From positions 41,953,633 to 42,017,632 of the forward strand of contig NC_057768.1 of the NCBI RefSeq assembly GCF_010389155.1: a DNA stretch of 64,000 bases, given 5' to 3'. A program made the translations under genes and the position numbers. Origin of the DNA: Erigeron canadensis (taxonomy: Eukaryota > Streptophyta > Magnoliopsida > Asterales > Asteraceae). Shown one piece after another: positions 21,778 through 34,241 of this stretch. The notes under the pieces are model-generated. The model searched no databases. It was not told the DNA's origin and worked only from the letters and a program-made list of their open reading frames with translations. Each line of letters starts with the position of its first letter. Positions within the stretch are counted from its first letter, which is position 1.

Positions 21778-22638
21778 TTAGTAAAAGTTGATAACATTTT
21801 CTTTATGATAGCTTTTCCTTTCCAACAATCCTTCCATAATGACTTTCTTATTATACTCCTCCGGCGATTCTTTCTCCGGCGACTCCGCCACCGTGTTTCC
21901 CAATCTCTGACCGTCCTTGACATCATTCTTCCGGTGAGGATTTATTGAATAAACCAACATTAATGTGCACAAAATACCAAAAAACTTTCCCAAAAATATT
22001 GTGAAAAATAAACTACTGGCCATCAAATACATCCCAGAGTTTGACTGTTGACTTTGACCACCACCCTTCACTTTATCTAAATTTGACCCAATTTTCTCAC
22101 AAGAAAAACATCTTGGAATACTTGTTACGGAAACCGGACTTGTGGTGGCTTTTTGAGCCTTCTTCTCAATTGGGTGCTGTGAATTATTATCTTCAGTAGT
22201 AGTACTTATGTCACCAGAAAAACGGTTAGAGTTGATGGAAAGTTGGCGGGTGTATTTTTCAGGGGCAACTCTTTTTTTACGATGCAGATTATTTCTAGTA
22301 CGTCGAGTGAGGGTGTACGATGATGATGATCCGACAGTAGTTGTTCGTGGAAGTTTGATGTAGTCTGATGATCCATCTTCTGTTTCCATAACCGCTGGTC
22401 TCATACACATGAAAAACTTTGTTTTCATTATCTTGGGTAGATATGGGTCCCACTGGTTTACTTTTGCATCCGGGTATCCGTGAAGTCTTGAGTTTGTCAC
22501 GGAAACGGACTCGCAAATATCAGTTAAACCGCATACATCTGAGTAAAAAAAAAACTCAGACTTTCTCTTGAGAGCCTGAACTACTAGTGAAGTATCGAGT
22601 TTATTTTTAATACTTGTGACAAAGTTGGCTTTGGACAA
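21778..22638 (-). CDS. Unrecognised plant protein with one C-terminal membrane segment
   Basis: Single open frame of 286 residues, clean to its stop. Only one clear feature is visible: a hydrophobic stretch of about 28 residues (203-230, MYLMASSLFFTIF...), followed by a charged tail ending KENVINFY. The middle is Ser/Thr- and basic-rich with Cys pairs (CFSC near 177). The start is doubtful. A TATA-like TATATAAG sits only about 5 bp upstream of the first Met, and the stretch from Met71 (22,428; MKTKFFMCMRPAV) resembles the N-terminus of small plant proteins that I cannot name. A start at Met71 would give 216 residues. The upstream 70 residues could then be leader or intron sequence. Likely a membrane-anchored protein of unknown role. 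Confidence 0.65.
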   Translation of the reverse strand: MSKANFVTSIKNKLDTSLVVQALKRKSEFFFYSDVCGLTDICESVSVTNSRLHGYPDAKVNQWDPYLPKIMKTKFFMCMRPAVMETEDGSSDYIKLPRTTTVGSSSSYTLTRRTRNNLHRKKRVAPEKYTRQLSINSNRFSGDISTTTEDNNSQHPIEKKAQKATTSPVSVTSIPRCFSCEKIGSNLDKVKGGGQSQQSNSGMYLMASSLFFTIFLGKFFGILCTLMLVYSINPHRKNDVKDGQRLGNTVAESPEKESPEEYNKKVIMEGLLERKSYHKENVINFY

Positions 22639-22639
22639 G

Positions 22640-22650
22640 GCTTATATAAG
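22640..22650 (-). promoter_or_regulatory. TATA-like box abutting the 286-codon frame
   Basis: CTTATATAAG is read equally on both strands and lies immediately 5' of the first Met on the minus strand. If it is used, transcription would start inside the annotated frame, which supports a downstream start codon (22,428). Confidence 0.35.
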
Positions 22651-22835
22651 AAAATACATTTGTTAGACAAAACAAATATTTGAGATAACAAAGTTTTTAA
22701 AAAAATTGGGAGGAAAGAGAGGTGAGGGACGGCGGCTGGCGAAGATTTGTAAGGTTGCGGTGGTAGGCGAATAAAGAGAGGGAGTTGAGAGACAAGTGGG
22801 GAAATAGCAACATTAATAATAATAAATGGGTTCAT

Positions 22836-25800
22836 TATTTTGGACTAGACCTTCTTGAACTTTAGAAACTCAGTCCACTCGTGTCTTTCATTACTTTGTA
22901 TTGTATTGCTATTCTAATTCTAATATAGGTTCTTGACCATTATGCCCTTCAACTACACTGAAATCAAAGATTCTTGCCGGTTAGCAATAAATATTCATAA
23001 AATTAAGATAGATATATATGTGTCGAAAAGATAATGAAAATTCAGAGATATATGATGACTAGAATAACCATCCAGCAAATAACTGGTCAGAGACATCCCG
23101 ATTTTATCCAAGGTTTTGAGTTCGATTTTTAGGGATGATAAGTCTTAGATTATTTTCCTCTGAATACTTGTAACAGACCATGGTCAACATTTTATTGTCT
23201 AGAGTACATGCAAGAATTCACCATTATACAGTGAGGTTTCCTGATGTCACATACTGACTGAATGTTTGAAAAAAAACCCAATGATATAAGAGATGTCACA
23301 TATGTAAAATTTAGGTTGAATATTGTTCAGAAGGCAATGTTTTATACTAATTAGATATTGTACTTTTAGACAATTTAATTGTGGGATTTAATTTAATAGA
23401 CTATATCTACTGTTACGAGCAAATGATCCGCTTCTTTTAAAAAAAATATAATGACTTGAATAGCATTTGCAGTTAGAAAAAACGAGAATGACTGTAATTT
23501 TAGGTTTTTTATTATAACCAACTACATTCACCATATCTCATATCCTGTAAAATGTATACATGAGCTTATATTTGTTTTAACATTATTTAATGAAATTGAA
23601 ATTTGCAAGAAAGGAACTACAGATTAATACGGTTCAGAGAAGCGCTGAAATATTTTTGGTATTTTTAAAGAAGTAAACAACTTTAGGGTGGTTAAGGAAA
23701 AAAAAAATGAAAACAGTTTTGAAGATTATATAATTACACACGACATCTACTCTAAGTAATTTTAACATAAACTCTCGATGAAAGAGGCAAAAGGATAATT
23801 CATGGAAAGATTTGACGCCGCCCGTTATTTTCAAAAAAATGTGTATCCGCACAATAGCGGTAAGGAAAGGTTTTTACAAAAAATCAAATTGCAATGTATC
23901 ATCAAAATTAAAATATATTTCGACAATATTTGAACAATACTAGAGGTGTCCCATGGTTTTTTAGGCCCCGTACATAGCTAAAAGGTAGGACTTGATGTGC
24001 AAAAACTTTTTATATCTTTTAAAAGTATATGTAGTCTTTTTATATCTTTTATAAGTCTACATAAAATACAAGTAACTTAATTATTAAGAAGTTTTTGGTT
24101 ACAACTTATCTTTTGTGTTTTTTGATAAGCATGAGCCATGTAATACATCGGTTAAACTTGATTAATCTTGTGAGTTGCAATATTAAATTACATGTAAAAT
24201 TAAAATTATTATTGGGCCCATATAATTATGGGCCTGTAACGTAGCATATCTTGCATATGTCCAAATCCACCCTTGAACAATACTTGTATAGTTGTATTAT
24301 CTGTACTTACTAATGGAGTTTGGTATTAGGACTGACCGACTGAATGAGCCCATGTATCTTTTTCACATGACCCAACAAGGTTTCAATATGTTTTTTCCTA
24401 ATAAATTAAAAGAAAATGTTTGGAAATTTGTTAAACTTTTATTAACGGAAAGAGTTGCACCACAAAACTAGCTAAATTATCTACACTATACTCGAACACA
24501 TAACATTATAATTGATGATTGATGAATTACACTTAACTCAAACCTCATATCTGGAAAAAATATATATATATATATATATATATAGTACACGTAAAAAAAT
24601 ACATTAATTTTCAAATTTTTAGGAAAAAAGTTGTACCAGAATACAATTTGGAAATTAGGATCAACATACGATCACCTTGCATCAACTAATTAAGACAATT
24701 TTCACTGCTTCAATAATCTTTTTATTATGTTAAAAAAACGAAGATGTACCTATCTTATCGCTTATGGTCTTTAAATAATATTTATTTTATTTTATTTTCA
24801 AACATTTTTGGTATTTATAAATGCATGTATCTGACCGTGTTTACTAGATCCAAAACTTAACGTGTATTCTAGGTTTATTTACATATGAATTCGAATATTT
24901 AGCAAAACTCGACATGAAAACGGGAAGGCCAAGGGGAAAAAAACAAAGTTAAAAAGTGTCTGTAACTGAATTTGTTCAAGTATTAATGATATTTTAGAAT
25001 GTTGACATGAAATGACCAAATAAAATGTATTATCGTGTGTAATTTATAGTTACGAAGTTTTTTTAATTAACTCTTTGTGCATGACTGACATTTGAATACA
25101 CGTATACATATACTAATATTGTATCAACGCGATGCAGTAATGGGACTAATGGCAATAGTTTTAGTAATTTTTTGAGCTACTATATAAGTAGTAAATTTTA
25201 ATATTGTAATTTGAGCTTGCTAAATCTCATTTTCTTAAAATATACAAAAAAGATAAATAACTATTAAATTAAAAGATTGTTAGGATTTAAATTGATACTA
25301 TTAAATAGCTAGTGTATCATTTTTAAATAAGTTTGCAATGAACTTAATTGACTTTTTAAATATAAAAGAAGTATTTTGTATTTCAATATTTTAGTAATAG
25401 AACAAAGTCATCCTAAACTTGGGACATATCTGCGAATGGGAATCCAGATAAATTTGATCGATCATTTGTCAATTGGTTGGTTTTTTCTTTCTTTAATTAC
25501 TATGAATTGAACTTTGTAACAACTTAATCAAAGATTTAATTGTCGTCTTTCTGTTTGATGTTAGTTGCTTTTTCTAGAAATTTTGTTAAATACTCTTGCA
25601 ATGAGATCAATGAAAAGTGAATTTCGTACCTCCGTTGTTCATTATTCTTATAAAAAATTTTGTTAATTAGTTATACAATACTGTATCAGTGAACATAATT
25701 AGCAATAGACATAATTAATCTAGATTTTGAGTATTATATTATTTATTCTTTTTAAAGGAATAATTAGTTGGAAAATTCCTTATCTTGGGAAATAAAGCCC

Positions 25801-25988
25801 AACTCTTATAAAATGACGCTAGATCTATCTTTTGAAAGCAGTTTTTTTTTTTTTTTTTAATAAAAATTTTGGTTAAAGATAATACTGTTACACTCAAATG
25901 TAAATACTATATATAACGATGATTAATGTAGAGACCGATCAAACAAAAATAAACTTTTAACATGAAAATTAACTGTTGACAATACGTG
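22836..25988. other. Long gene-free AT-rich interval
   Basis: Nothing coding is convincing on either strand. A possible SINE remnant lies at 23,086-23,165 (TTTTGAGTTCGATTTTTAGG resembles a B box), and a (TA)n run at about 24,560-24,586. The rest is AT-rich sequence with no repeat I can delimit. Confidence 0.55.
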
Positions 25989-26211
25989 CAGTGGCGGAGC
26001 TATGTGGTGGCCATGAGTGGCTATGACAACCCGACAATATCTATGAAACTACATATTTTTCGTACTATTTTTATGTATCTATATAGTTTAAAGGTAAATG
26101 ACAACTCCAAACTAGTATAATTTAATTTTATAGTATAATTATTACACTTATTAATTAGTATCATAAATATTATTCGACGATCCTCGACTAAAAATCGTAT
26201 CTCCGTCGCTG
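25989..26211. mobile_element. hAT MITE just upstream of MYB-A
   Basis: The ends CAGTGGCGGAGCTATG and complementary CAGCGACGGAGATACG are inverted. The flanking 8-mers AATACGTG (25,981-25,988) and GATACGTG (26,212-26,219) differ at one base, consistent with an old hAT target duplication. At 223 bp it is non-coding. It lies about 390 bp before the MYB-A start codon and so within its possible promoter. Confidence 0.75.
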
Positions 26212-26597
26212 GATACGTGTCAGTTAGACTAGACTTTTGACAATGCGGGAACGCGAGTGTGAAGAGAAGACTAGACTAATTAATCAATCACTAATCAGTG
26301 AAGACTACTTGAAAACAAATACACGACATGAAGTCAACAATGTCAAAACCAATAAAATACTTTGAATTATTATATAGCTTATGGTCATTTTAAATTTATA
26401 TTTTCGATCTAAACACGTTTTGGTAATATCAACTAATTACTCGTATTACATATATATATATATATACACACTGTCTCTAGCTAGTAGTTCAAGAAACACA
26501 CTGGTCTTCACAGCCATAAAAATTAAAGAATATTACAAAAGAGAGACCGCGGTGTGGTTAATTGATCAAGCTAGCTAGAGACAATCAGAAGATCGAT

Positions 26598-27863
26598 ATG
26601 GTGAGGGCACCACGTATCGATCAATTCGGAATGAAGAAAGGTGCCTGGAGTGAAGATGAAGACAACAAGTTAAGAAGCTTTATTGCGAAATACGGGCACA
26701 AGAACTGGTGCGAGCTTCCCAAGCTTGCTGGTATGTAATATACGAGTATTTACTTCCCAACTCTTGAAAAGTTTAGCTTAAAGTATATATACACTATACA
26801 TCCTTATATTTTAATCATAGATAGTATGTACTTGCTCTTTTCTAAATATGGTTTTTGCTTTTTATACTTAAGGTTTGTCTAGGTGCGGGAGGAGTTGTAG
26901 GTTACGATGGATGAATTATCTACGCCCGAATATCAAACATGGAAATTTCACAAAACAAGAAGAAGATGTCATAATTGGTTTACACAACAAGTTTGGCAAC
27001 AAGTAAGCTCAAACAAAAAAAAAATTGCCCTTAATTAGATATAGTCATTTATTTCATGCAATATTAATTTAACATGAGCTATATATAGGGTGAAGTTCAT
27101 TTGAGAACTATTCACATATGAACATAGGTAATTATAACTATAACCTGATAGCTCATATGTGAGCGAATATGTTAATTGGTAACATGAGCTATATATATGT
27201 CTAGAATTCGTTAATTGGTAACTAAATGATATTTGTAATTTATTTGATTTCCTTAGATGGTCATTGATGGCTGCAAGATTGCCAGGAAGAAGCGATAACG
27301 AAATAAAAAATCATTGGCACACGCATTTGAAAAATCAGCCAGCTGTCCGAAATGATGAAATTAGTACTGCATTTCCAATTGAAGAAGAAGTTGGAAAACC
27401 TGATGATGAACCTATAAATAGTAATAAGACGACTACTGAAGGATGTTCAATGAAGATCATATCTAACTTAAACATCCAAGTAGACGAAGTTGGAATATTA
27501 CTAGCAGTATTATCATCATCATCTGACCATGAATCACCATCCTCTTCTTTAACAAGTAAATCGTCGTCGTCATCATGTTTATCAAATGGTTCAGATTACG
27601 TTGTTTCGAGTCATCATCATGCTACACCACATGATCAGTTTCCTGATGAACCAGCCGGATCCTTTTGGACTGAGCCATTTTTGCTAGATAGCGAGAGCAT
27701 TATCGTGTCATCAATTAGTGATTATACTGATATGTTCTCATCATCACCTTTAGGCTCGATGACCAACAATTTCATACCCCAGCAGGTTTCTATCCAGGAT
27801 AGCATCATGGCCGATGGTAGTGATGTTCTTTCCTGGTCCTCAACCATGGATTCGTATTTCTAA
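26598..27863 (+). CDS. R2R3-MYB transcription factor, copy A
   Basis: Three exons: 26,598-26,730, 26,873-27,002 and 27,257-27,863, joined by GT-AG introns to give 289 residues. The two Myb repeats fill residues about 12-115, with the expected Trp spacing and a typical recognition helix ([13 protein letters not shown] in R2, [16 protein letters not shown] in R3). The R2 repeat starts [12 protein letters not shown] instead of the usual GPWTPEED. The bHLH-binding signature of the R3 repeat is absent. The C-terminus contains [10 protein letters not shown] (about 222-231), like the subgroup 2 (MYB13/14/15) motif, and ends with a [12 protein letters not shown] block shared with copies B and C. Expected role: nuclear DNA-binding regulator, perhaps of stress or phenylpropanoid genes by family analogy. 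Intron 2 holds a small repeat insertion. Confidence 0.92.
27070..27197. repeat. Repeat insertion in MYB-A intron 2 with 18-bp flanking repeat
   Basis: TAACATGAGCTATATATA occurs at 27,070-27,087 and again at 27,180-27,197. Between them lies GGGTGAAGTTCATTTGAGAAC and a fold-back TTCACATATGAAC region that matches, inverted, the repeat at 13.9-14.1 kb. The direct repeat may be a target duplication or a tandem duplication that includes the insert. The insert does not touch the splice sites. Confidence 0.6.
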
Positions 27864-28600
27864 ATATAGAATTTTAGACTACTGTTGTATTACAAATATT
27901 ATTGATTATAATTAGTAGCAAAAGCATTTTACACACTACGACTACTCCATACCGTTATAAAGTAATATGCATGTACGAATTGATGAAGTACATTATCATT
28001 GATGAAGCATCGATCGATAATTATGTTTAAGAATATTAGAGGGGTTCATCGCTTATTCGTGTTATTTGCTCGATCAATACGTATTTGAATACTTTGGCAT
28101 TTAAATATTTGGTGTACGTATAATTGATTAAGTGTAAACTTTGCCGTTCTAAGAAATTAGATCCTGCCCATTACATCTGATTCAATGGTGATAATAAATG
28201 ATCACTATTTCTTATGTTTCTAAAGTATATGCACATCCATTGATCATCAAACTTTTCTCAATTAGACTGTACTCATTTACATGCTTAACTTTAAAAAAAT
28301 ACGGAGTATATATATAAAAATTGGCAGTAACTAATTTATAACCCAGACAGGCTGGCTTGTCCTGAGCAATTAAAAGCTCAAGACAATCAGGACCAGACAA
28401 ACAAAAATTGTCCTTTTTTTATGCCTATCGAGTTGAATATTAAAGACATGTACGATACCTAAACACCATCTATAATATAACTAAATGAGAAAATTAGGGG
28501 TACATTTGACATCCATAATCCCTATTTATTAGCCTAATACTCTTTTCTTATTAATCATTTATTTTTTTAATATTTATTTAATAAATGGCCGGCATTTAAT
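27864..28600. other. Intergenic, 3' flank of MYB-A
   Basis: AT-rich, with probable 3' UTR at the start. The segment near 28,340-28,400 contains imperfect inverted words (GTCCTGAGCAATTAAAAGCTC) without clear meaning. Confidence 0.5.
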
Positions 28601-28605
28601 AAAAA

Positions 28606-28897
28606 AAACTTTATTATCATTATTATCTATATGTATACCATTTAGAAAAACCCGTACATATTGATCTCAACTCAAAAAAAAAAAAAAAACTACGGCAAAA
28701 AAAAAAAAAACTAACATCGACTACCAAAAAAGTTTTATTTATATACTTTGTTCATATTTCATAATTATTAATATCATTTAACATTGAATTCTTATGTTAT
28801 TGTTATTATTCTCTTTTAATTTAGTTTATTTTCAATTATAGGTTCATTATGGTTTATTTTTTAATAACAAAAAATAAGATCACAAAAAAACTTTATA

Positions 28898-28942
<45 letters not shown>

Positions 28943-29196
28943 TATATATATATCATCTAGAAAAAACCTTCATATATTCTCAAATCAAAAAAAATAAAAA
29001 AATACCTACGGCAAAAAAAAAATAACATCGACTAACGAAAAAGTTTTTTATTTATATACTTTGTTCATATTTAATCATTATTATTATCATTTAACATTGA
29101 ATTCTTATGTTATTGTTATTATTCTCTTTTAGTTTAGTTTGTTTTCCATTATAGTTTCATTATGACTTCTTTTTCAATAACAAAAAATAAGACCAT
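28606..29196. repeat. Two-copy direct repeat of about 310 bp around an (ATT)n tract
   Basis: The block containing ACATCGACTA..AAGTTTT and ending CAATAACAAAAAATAAGA occurs twice (AACATCG at 28,713 and 29,024, offset about 311). The copies are separated by about 15 ATT units (28,897-28,941). The second copy runs into the RPA-like pseudogene, whose 5' flank was therefore duplicated. Confidence 0.7.
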
Positions 29197-29240
29197 ATTG
29201 GTTCATCTTGAATATTTTAAGCCAACACATGTTATGACTC

Positions 29241-31277
29241 CGAGTTGTGCATGTATGGACTATTTCGGAGTGGAACAACCTGAAGAAAATCAAAACGTTC
29301 GAGATGGTCTTTGTTGATGAATTGGTCTGTATTTTTCAAATTATATACTATACACTTTTTGTTTCTCTTTTTATTTAACTAAAGTTGGAAAAAAGAGAGA
29401 AACTAGAATCAATATTTACATGGAGTTAACTTCATATGTTTCTTTTTTAGCTTTCGTATTGATTAAGTTGTGATATTGGTCATATTGATGGTTGCTCGAA
29501 TCATACCGTTATTGTATAAATTTTTAAATCGTCTATGTTTGATGGAAACCAAAAGAAATTACTGTTTGCTCCCTAGCTTTTCGTTGCATAAGAAAAACAC
29601 TCTTGAATTAGCTTTGACTAAAAGAAATCAAAAGTTGTCATTAAGAATCAATTTACTAAGAATATATATAGAGATTTATGAAGAATTAGTACTTAACTTT
29701 CGTACGCAATGCAACTTCATTAGTTTTTTAATTATTAATAGAGTTAATTACAATTTTCGTCCCTATGGTTTGTATCAATTTTCACAAACCATCCCTAAGT
29801 ATACGAAATTACATGTTTCATCCCTGAGTATGGAATTCCATTAACAAGTTTAGTCTACCACCCAAACAGACGTTAAATAGGCGGTTACGTAACCTGCACG
29901 CCGAGGCTATAATGGTCATTTCCTTTGTTATCATCCGCAACCGTTATTCATCAATGTCATCCATGTATCTAAATTTTACCAAATCTGAAAAGTAAAAAAA
30001 CCATTACCATTGCCGCCTCGGCACAATCACCACCGTGAACCACCATTGTCGCCTATGCCCAGTCATTACCAGGAACCACCACTGCTGTCCAGTCACCACC
30101 GTGAACCACCAATACATCTCCATTACCACTCGACGAGGTTGTGGTGGGTGGCCTTGATTTTTCCTAGCTTGAGTTCAAAGTGGAAAAAATATTATTATTT
30201 GATTAGTAAGAGAAGACTGACGCCCAAAATTCACATATCTTTCTTGGTTGGACCAACCGGCGAAATCAGTCGAGAAAATTGAAGAGTGGTAGTCAAGTGG
30301 CTTGGAGCTGAATAAGACAAAGAAAAAAAAGTCCAGAAAAGAACGTTGGAGCCAACAGAGCCTATGGCTTTTGATCTGTTCAACTTCGACCATTACCCCA
30401 ATATCAACATCTGTTTGATCCTTTATTTCTTCCTTAAAAGATTCATTTTTTCATATAGATATATCGATTATTGAATTATAGATGTATGATTATGGATAGA
30501 TCTATGTAAGGATTATTTTTGATGTAAAGAATTAGATTATTTTATACATATATATAGATTATATATATAGTTTTTTGAAATACAGTTTTAGTATTTATGG
30601 AAGAAAAAGATGGATTGATTATGTCGATCAAAAAGATGATGATAGTTAATTACGTTTTATGTCCCTAGATAATGAATTAATGAAATGACCATAATACCCT
30701 CAGCGTGCAGGTCACGTAACCGCCTACTTAACGTCTATTTGGGTGGTGGACTAAACTTGTTAACGGAATTCCATACTCAGGGATGAAACACGTAATTTCG
30801 TATACTTAGGGATGGTCTGTGAAAATAGATACAAACCATAGGGACGAAAATTATAATTAACTCTTATCAATATGCGTTTTATGTTTATTGATTGATATAT
30901 AGTTTAATATAAAAGAAAGCTCTGTTTCGATGTCGGGTACATTATTAATAATACCTAGAAACTTTATAAGAGAACTTACAAGATTTTTCCATGTTTTTTG
31001 TTTTTTTTTGCTATTTGCAGGGCACGACCATACATGGCTCGGTCAATTGTGAATGAACGGAAAATTTTGGAAGTATTTTGACCGATGGAGTGGCTATTCA
31101 GCTAGCAAATTTTCAAGTTGATAAAAGTGTTAGAACTCGGCGTTACTCGAATCATACATATAAGGTCACTTTTCACCCCACACTCTAGTCAAAGTTCTTG
31201 AAAACTATTCCGGTACTATGCACCATTTTGATTTTAGAACTTTTGAAGAAGTCATTGAGTCTTCCCCAAAAGATTAG
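29241..31277 (+). pseudogene. RPA70-like OB-fold pseudogene, split by a transposon
   Basis: Exon-like piece 1 (29,241-29,335) reads RVVHVWTISEWNN..KTFEMVFVDEL, typical of the first strands of an RPA large-subunit OB fold, and ends at a GT donor. After a CAG acceptor at 31,020, piece 2 (31,021-31,277) continues GTTIHGSVN.. with ANFQVDKSVRTRRYSNHTYKV and then FDFRTFEEVIESSPKD, the expected rest of the fold. It is broken by stops at 31,054 and about 31,189 and by a frameshift soon after. A Mutator-like element sits inside the intron. Such RPA1-like proteins exist as host gene families and as passengers of Helitrons. No Helitron helicase is nearby, so the origin is open. No protein is expected. 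Confidence 0.7.
29741..30863. mobile_element. Mutator-like element inside the RPA-like pseudogene intron
   Basis: The ends are inverted for about 170 bp (GAGTTAATTACAATTTTCGT at the left, complementary GAGTTAATTATAATTTTCGT from the right). The flanks TTATTAATA (29,732-29,740) and TTATCAATA (30,864-30,872) match at 8 of 9 bases. Size and duplication fit a Mutator-like element. The interior (for example CACCACCGTGAACCACCA repeats near 30,010-30,120) has no transposase. An open frame there, 30,010-30,282, looks like repeat translation, not a gene. Confidence 0.8.
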
Positions 31278-31897
31278 TTTATTACGCATTACTTCTTAAA
31301 TTTTTTGTCATTTTTAATCGTTTTATGTTTTATTTTTAGGTATTTTAATTTTATTCGATATCTATTTTCCTATCTTAGAATTCCAATTTTTTAATTTAAT
31401 ATATTTTGAAAATATCGTAGATCATATACATGTGTAAAAAGATCATGCGACGAAAATTTTTAAGTATTAAAACATTTGCATCAATTAAACCAACGGTAGC
31501 AAAGTTGCATTCATAATGAACTATTCCTAATTAAGAAGTACGTATTATTCTAGCAGAATTGTTAATTGTTCAACTCTTACAAATTACAAACTATAAAGTC
31601 TGAAATCAAAAATATATTTAAGAAACAAGAAAAAGAAATATGTGTACATAATGTTGAATATTTGGCTAATTTAAAGTGTTTCTTTGCTCCATTCCACCAG
31701 AAAGTAATATGGAATTAACTAACTTGTCAAAGTCCACTAAACTACTAAAGCCACGGGTCCAAAATCCACAAAGATAAAACCCGGCATGCATGGATCAAAT
31801 TTGAAAAGAGTTACATAATATTTGTCTCAAATAATCCATCTCTTCATTTCCTCGTAACAATAACACGCCTTTATCACTCTCTTTTACACATGAAGAC
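31278..31897. other. Intergenic, no gene seen
   Basis: AT-rich, with no coding signal and no repeat I can delimit. Confidence 0.5.
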
Positions 31898-32420
31898 TAA
31901 GGCTGGTATAACAGGTCACACGAAACCTGTTAAGACATGAAATTGTTAAAGTGAAACACGAACACGACATGTTAATTAATCGTGTCATTTTTTTCAAACA
32001 CGAACACGACACGAAAATTAACAGTGCACCTGTTAAGACCTGTTAGAAAACATGTTAACATATATTTTATAAAATTCTTGACTAATTAATATTAAAAAAA
32101 AAAACCTTCATGATACAAAAATTCTTACAAAACTCGACTATTATATATCAATAATAATTCTTATATTACAAAAGTTCATGGACATTTACCTTATAAAAAT
32201 CGTATATCAAATCATAATATCAATTCTTAGTATTTCATATATATGTATAATCTTAACAGTTCCTAACAGGTCTAAATCTCTTAAGACACGAATCTTAACA
32301 GGTTTTAACAGGTCCGGATCTGTTAAGACACGAAACTTGTTAAGTTCAAACACGAAACCTGTTAATAACCGGTGGTGTCGTATTGTGTTAATAGGTTTCG
32401 TGTCAAAATTGTCAGCCTTA
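31898..32420. mobile_element. hAT-type MITE built of ACACGAAACCTGTTA words
   Basis: TAAGGCTGGTATAACAGG at the left is the rough inverse of the right end (..GTCAGCCTTA). The body consists of inverted copies of AACACGAAACCTGTTAA. The flanking 8-mers ATGAAGAC (31,890-31,897) and ATGAATAC (32,421-32,428) differ at one base, fitting an hAT target duplication. Non-coding: the 112-codon open frame at 32,178-32,516 is a repeat artefact. Confidence 0.65.
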
Positions 32421-32426
32421 ATGAAT

Positions 32427-33029
32427 ACACTACAACAAATTTGGCGTATGTACTTTTTTTACGCACTCTTAAAAAGTGCGTTAAATTTTGTTAAGTTGTT
32501 CACACTCCTACGTTAAAAAGTGCAAAAAAAGTTATAAGTTTCACAACTAAAAGTGTGAAAAAAATGGTTTACACACTAATTATCGTGTACAATATTAGAT
32601 TTGTACACACTATTAAATGTATAAATCATTTTCTTCACAGGTAATTTCTTCGCACTGAAAAATCATATCTTTGCGGGTTATCTCTACGCAAGTGAGAACA
32701 AATCACTCACGAAAAAATGATCTTCACACTTATAAGTGCATAAAGTATAAAATTTGTACACACTTATTAGTGTAAATATTTTTTCTTTACACTTTTAGAT
32801 GTGAAACTTGTAACTTTTTTTTTTTACACTTTTTAATATAGACTATTTGTACACACTTTTCCCAATTGTGTAGAATAAAGCAAGGTTACGGAAGTCGTTA
32901 ATCACTCCCAGGTCGTTTGACGGGCGGGTTGGGAGTACTCGGGTGTATGAGTTGAAAGTACTCGGCTCTACTCGGTGAGTTTTACAACAATGGAACAAAG
33001 TGTATAGAATTGAATAATTTGTTGTAGTG
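32427..33029. mobile_element. CACTA-type MITE, copy 1
   Basis: Begins CACTACAACAAATTTGGC and ends in complementary AATTTGTTGTAGTG, the terminal signature of CACTA (En/Spm) transposons. The body is a large set of inverted AAAAGTGTGAA / TTCACACTTTT words. A foreign ACTCGG-rich piece (about 32,880-32,990) interrupts the right half. The expected 3-bp target duplication is not evident. Copy 2 is at 35,450-35,924. Confidence 0.65.
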
Positions 33030-33333
33030 TAAAACGTGGATAATGTGACATCAGCATATTGCGTAATCGTATCATACGAGTATGACTTTATATGATTGAT
33101 AATGTTGTCTTCAGCTCTCAATGCAACTGTTACCTGCTGTACCCCTACAGTACACTATATTAAAGCAGTCGTCATTGATAACAATTTGGACCACCTTCTT
33201 TGTGGACCATGACCATCCTAGCCATATGATTCACATGTTGGCTTATAAATTAATAAACGATGAGATGGGATCCCTATAACTACTATATATATGTGACGCG
33301 CCGTGCGCGTTAGTATAAATGCAACGTATGTAA

Positions 33334-33660
33334 GAGCACTTGTAATGGTATATCATGTGGACAACGTTTTCATTTCCACCTTGACAACATGGTGTAATGT
33401 TACTACAAGTTTAACGTCTTCATGGTGTTGAAGTTCCAATGTCTTCATGGTGTTGAAGTTCCAACGTCTTCACATCCACCTTGACAATTAACTGTGTCAT
33501 TTGTTTCTTTTGTTTTTCTTCAATGTTTTTAAATTCATAAGTTTTATATTTTAATATAAAAATATAGTGTGGTATGGTGTTGGGTGGTATTGTGTGGTGT
33601 TGATATGGTGCTGATGTGTCACACCACCGGATGTGGTGGTGTGAATCATTACAAATACTC
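33334..33660. mobile_element. Tourist-like (PIF/Harbinger) MITE
   Basis: GAGCACTTGTAATGG at the left and complementary GAGTATTTGTAATGA from the right are inverted ends flanked by TAA on both sides (33,331-33,333 and 33,661-33,663). It contains a short direct repeat (GTCTTCATGGTGTTGAAGTT, twice, near 33,415-33,465). It is 327 bp and non-coding. Confidence 0.75.
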
Positions 33661-34241
33661 TAAATATTAATTTGATTAAGAGAGGCTCTCTAATCTAGCA
33701 GGATTTTTTCAACATAAAATCGATACAAGTACTATACGTGACTCCTAAAATGCATGCAAAGGAAGGGTTAAAGATACTTGCCACCTAGTTTTAATTATAA
33801 TAATTTCGTACATTTGTGCTTTGTTTTCATGCATTTAGTGATAGATAAATATAGATATATAATTTATTGTTAGTAATTGAAAAGAAAGAGTTATAAGAGA
33901 GAGGGATAAACGTGGTAGATAGATAATTTAACCCATGGGCCGGGTACTATGTAGTTGCTGCCAAAACAACAATTGAATGCTTTTGATGAAAAGGGGTAAT
34001 TTTAAAGAAAAAATAAATAAAAATAGAACCTATTTACCTAAAATTTTTAAAAAGTGGAACTTATTTTGTTTTTGTTTATTTAAAGGATACAATTTTAATA
34101 AATTTCTTAAAAAAGGGAATATCGTTAATTTTAGACGACAGACAGCTGTTAACTTCATTAGTTTGCTTATATGGCATTTACTAAAACATATTATACATTA
34201 AAAAAAAATACATATATACGTATATTATACATATACATATA

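Noticed and set aside
32178..32516. 112-codon open frame
   Set aside because: It crosses the border of an hAT MITE and a CACTA MITE; its translation is of repeated AACAGG/ACACGAA words.
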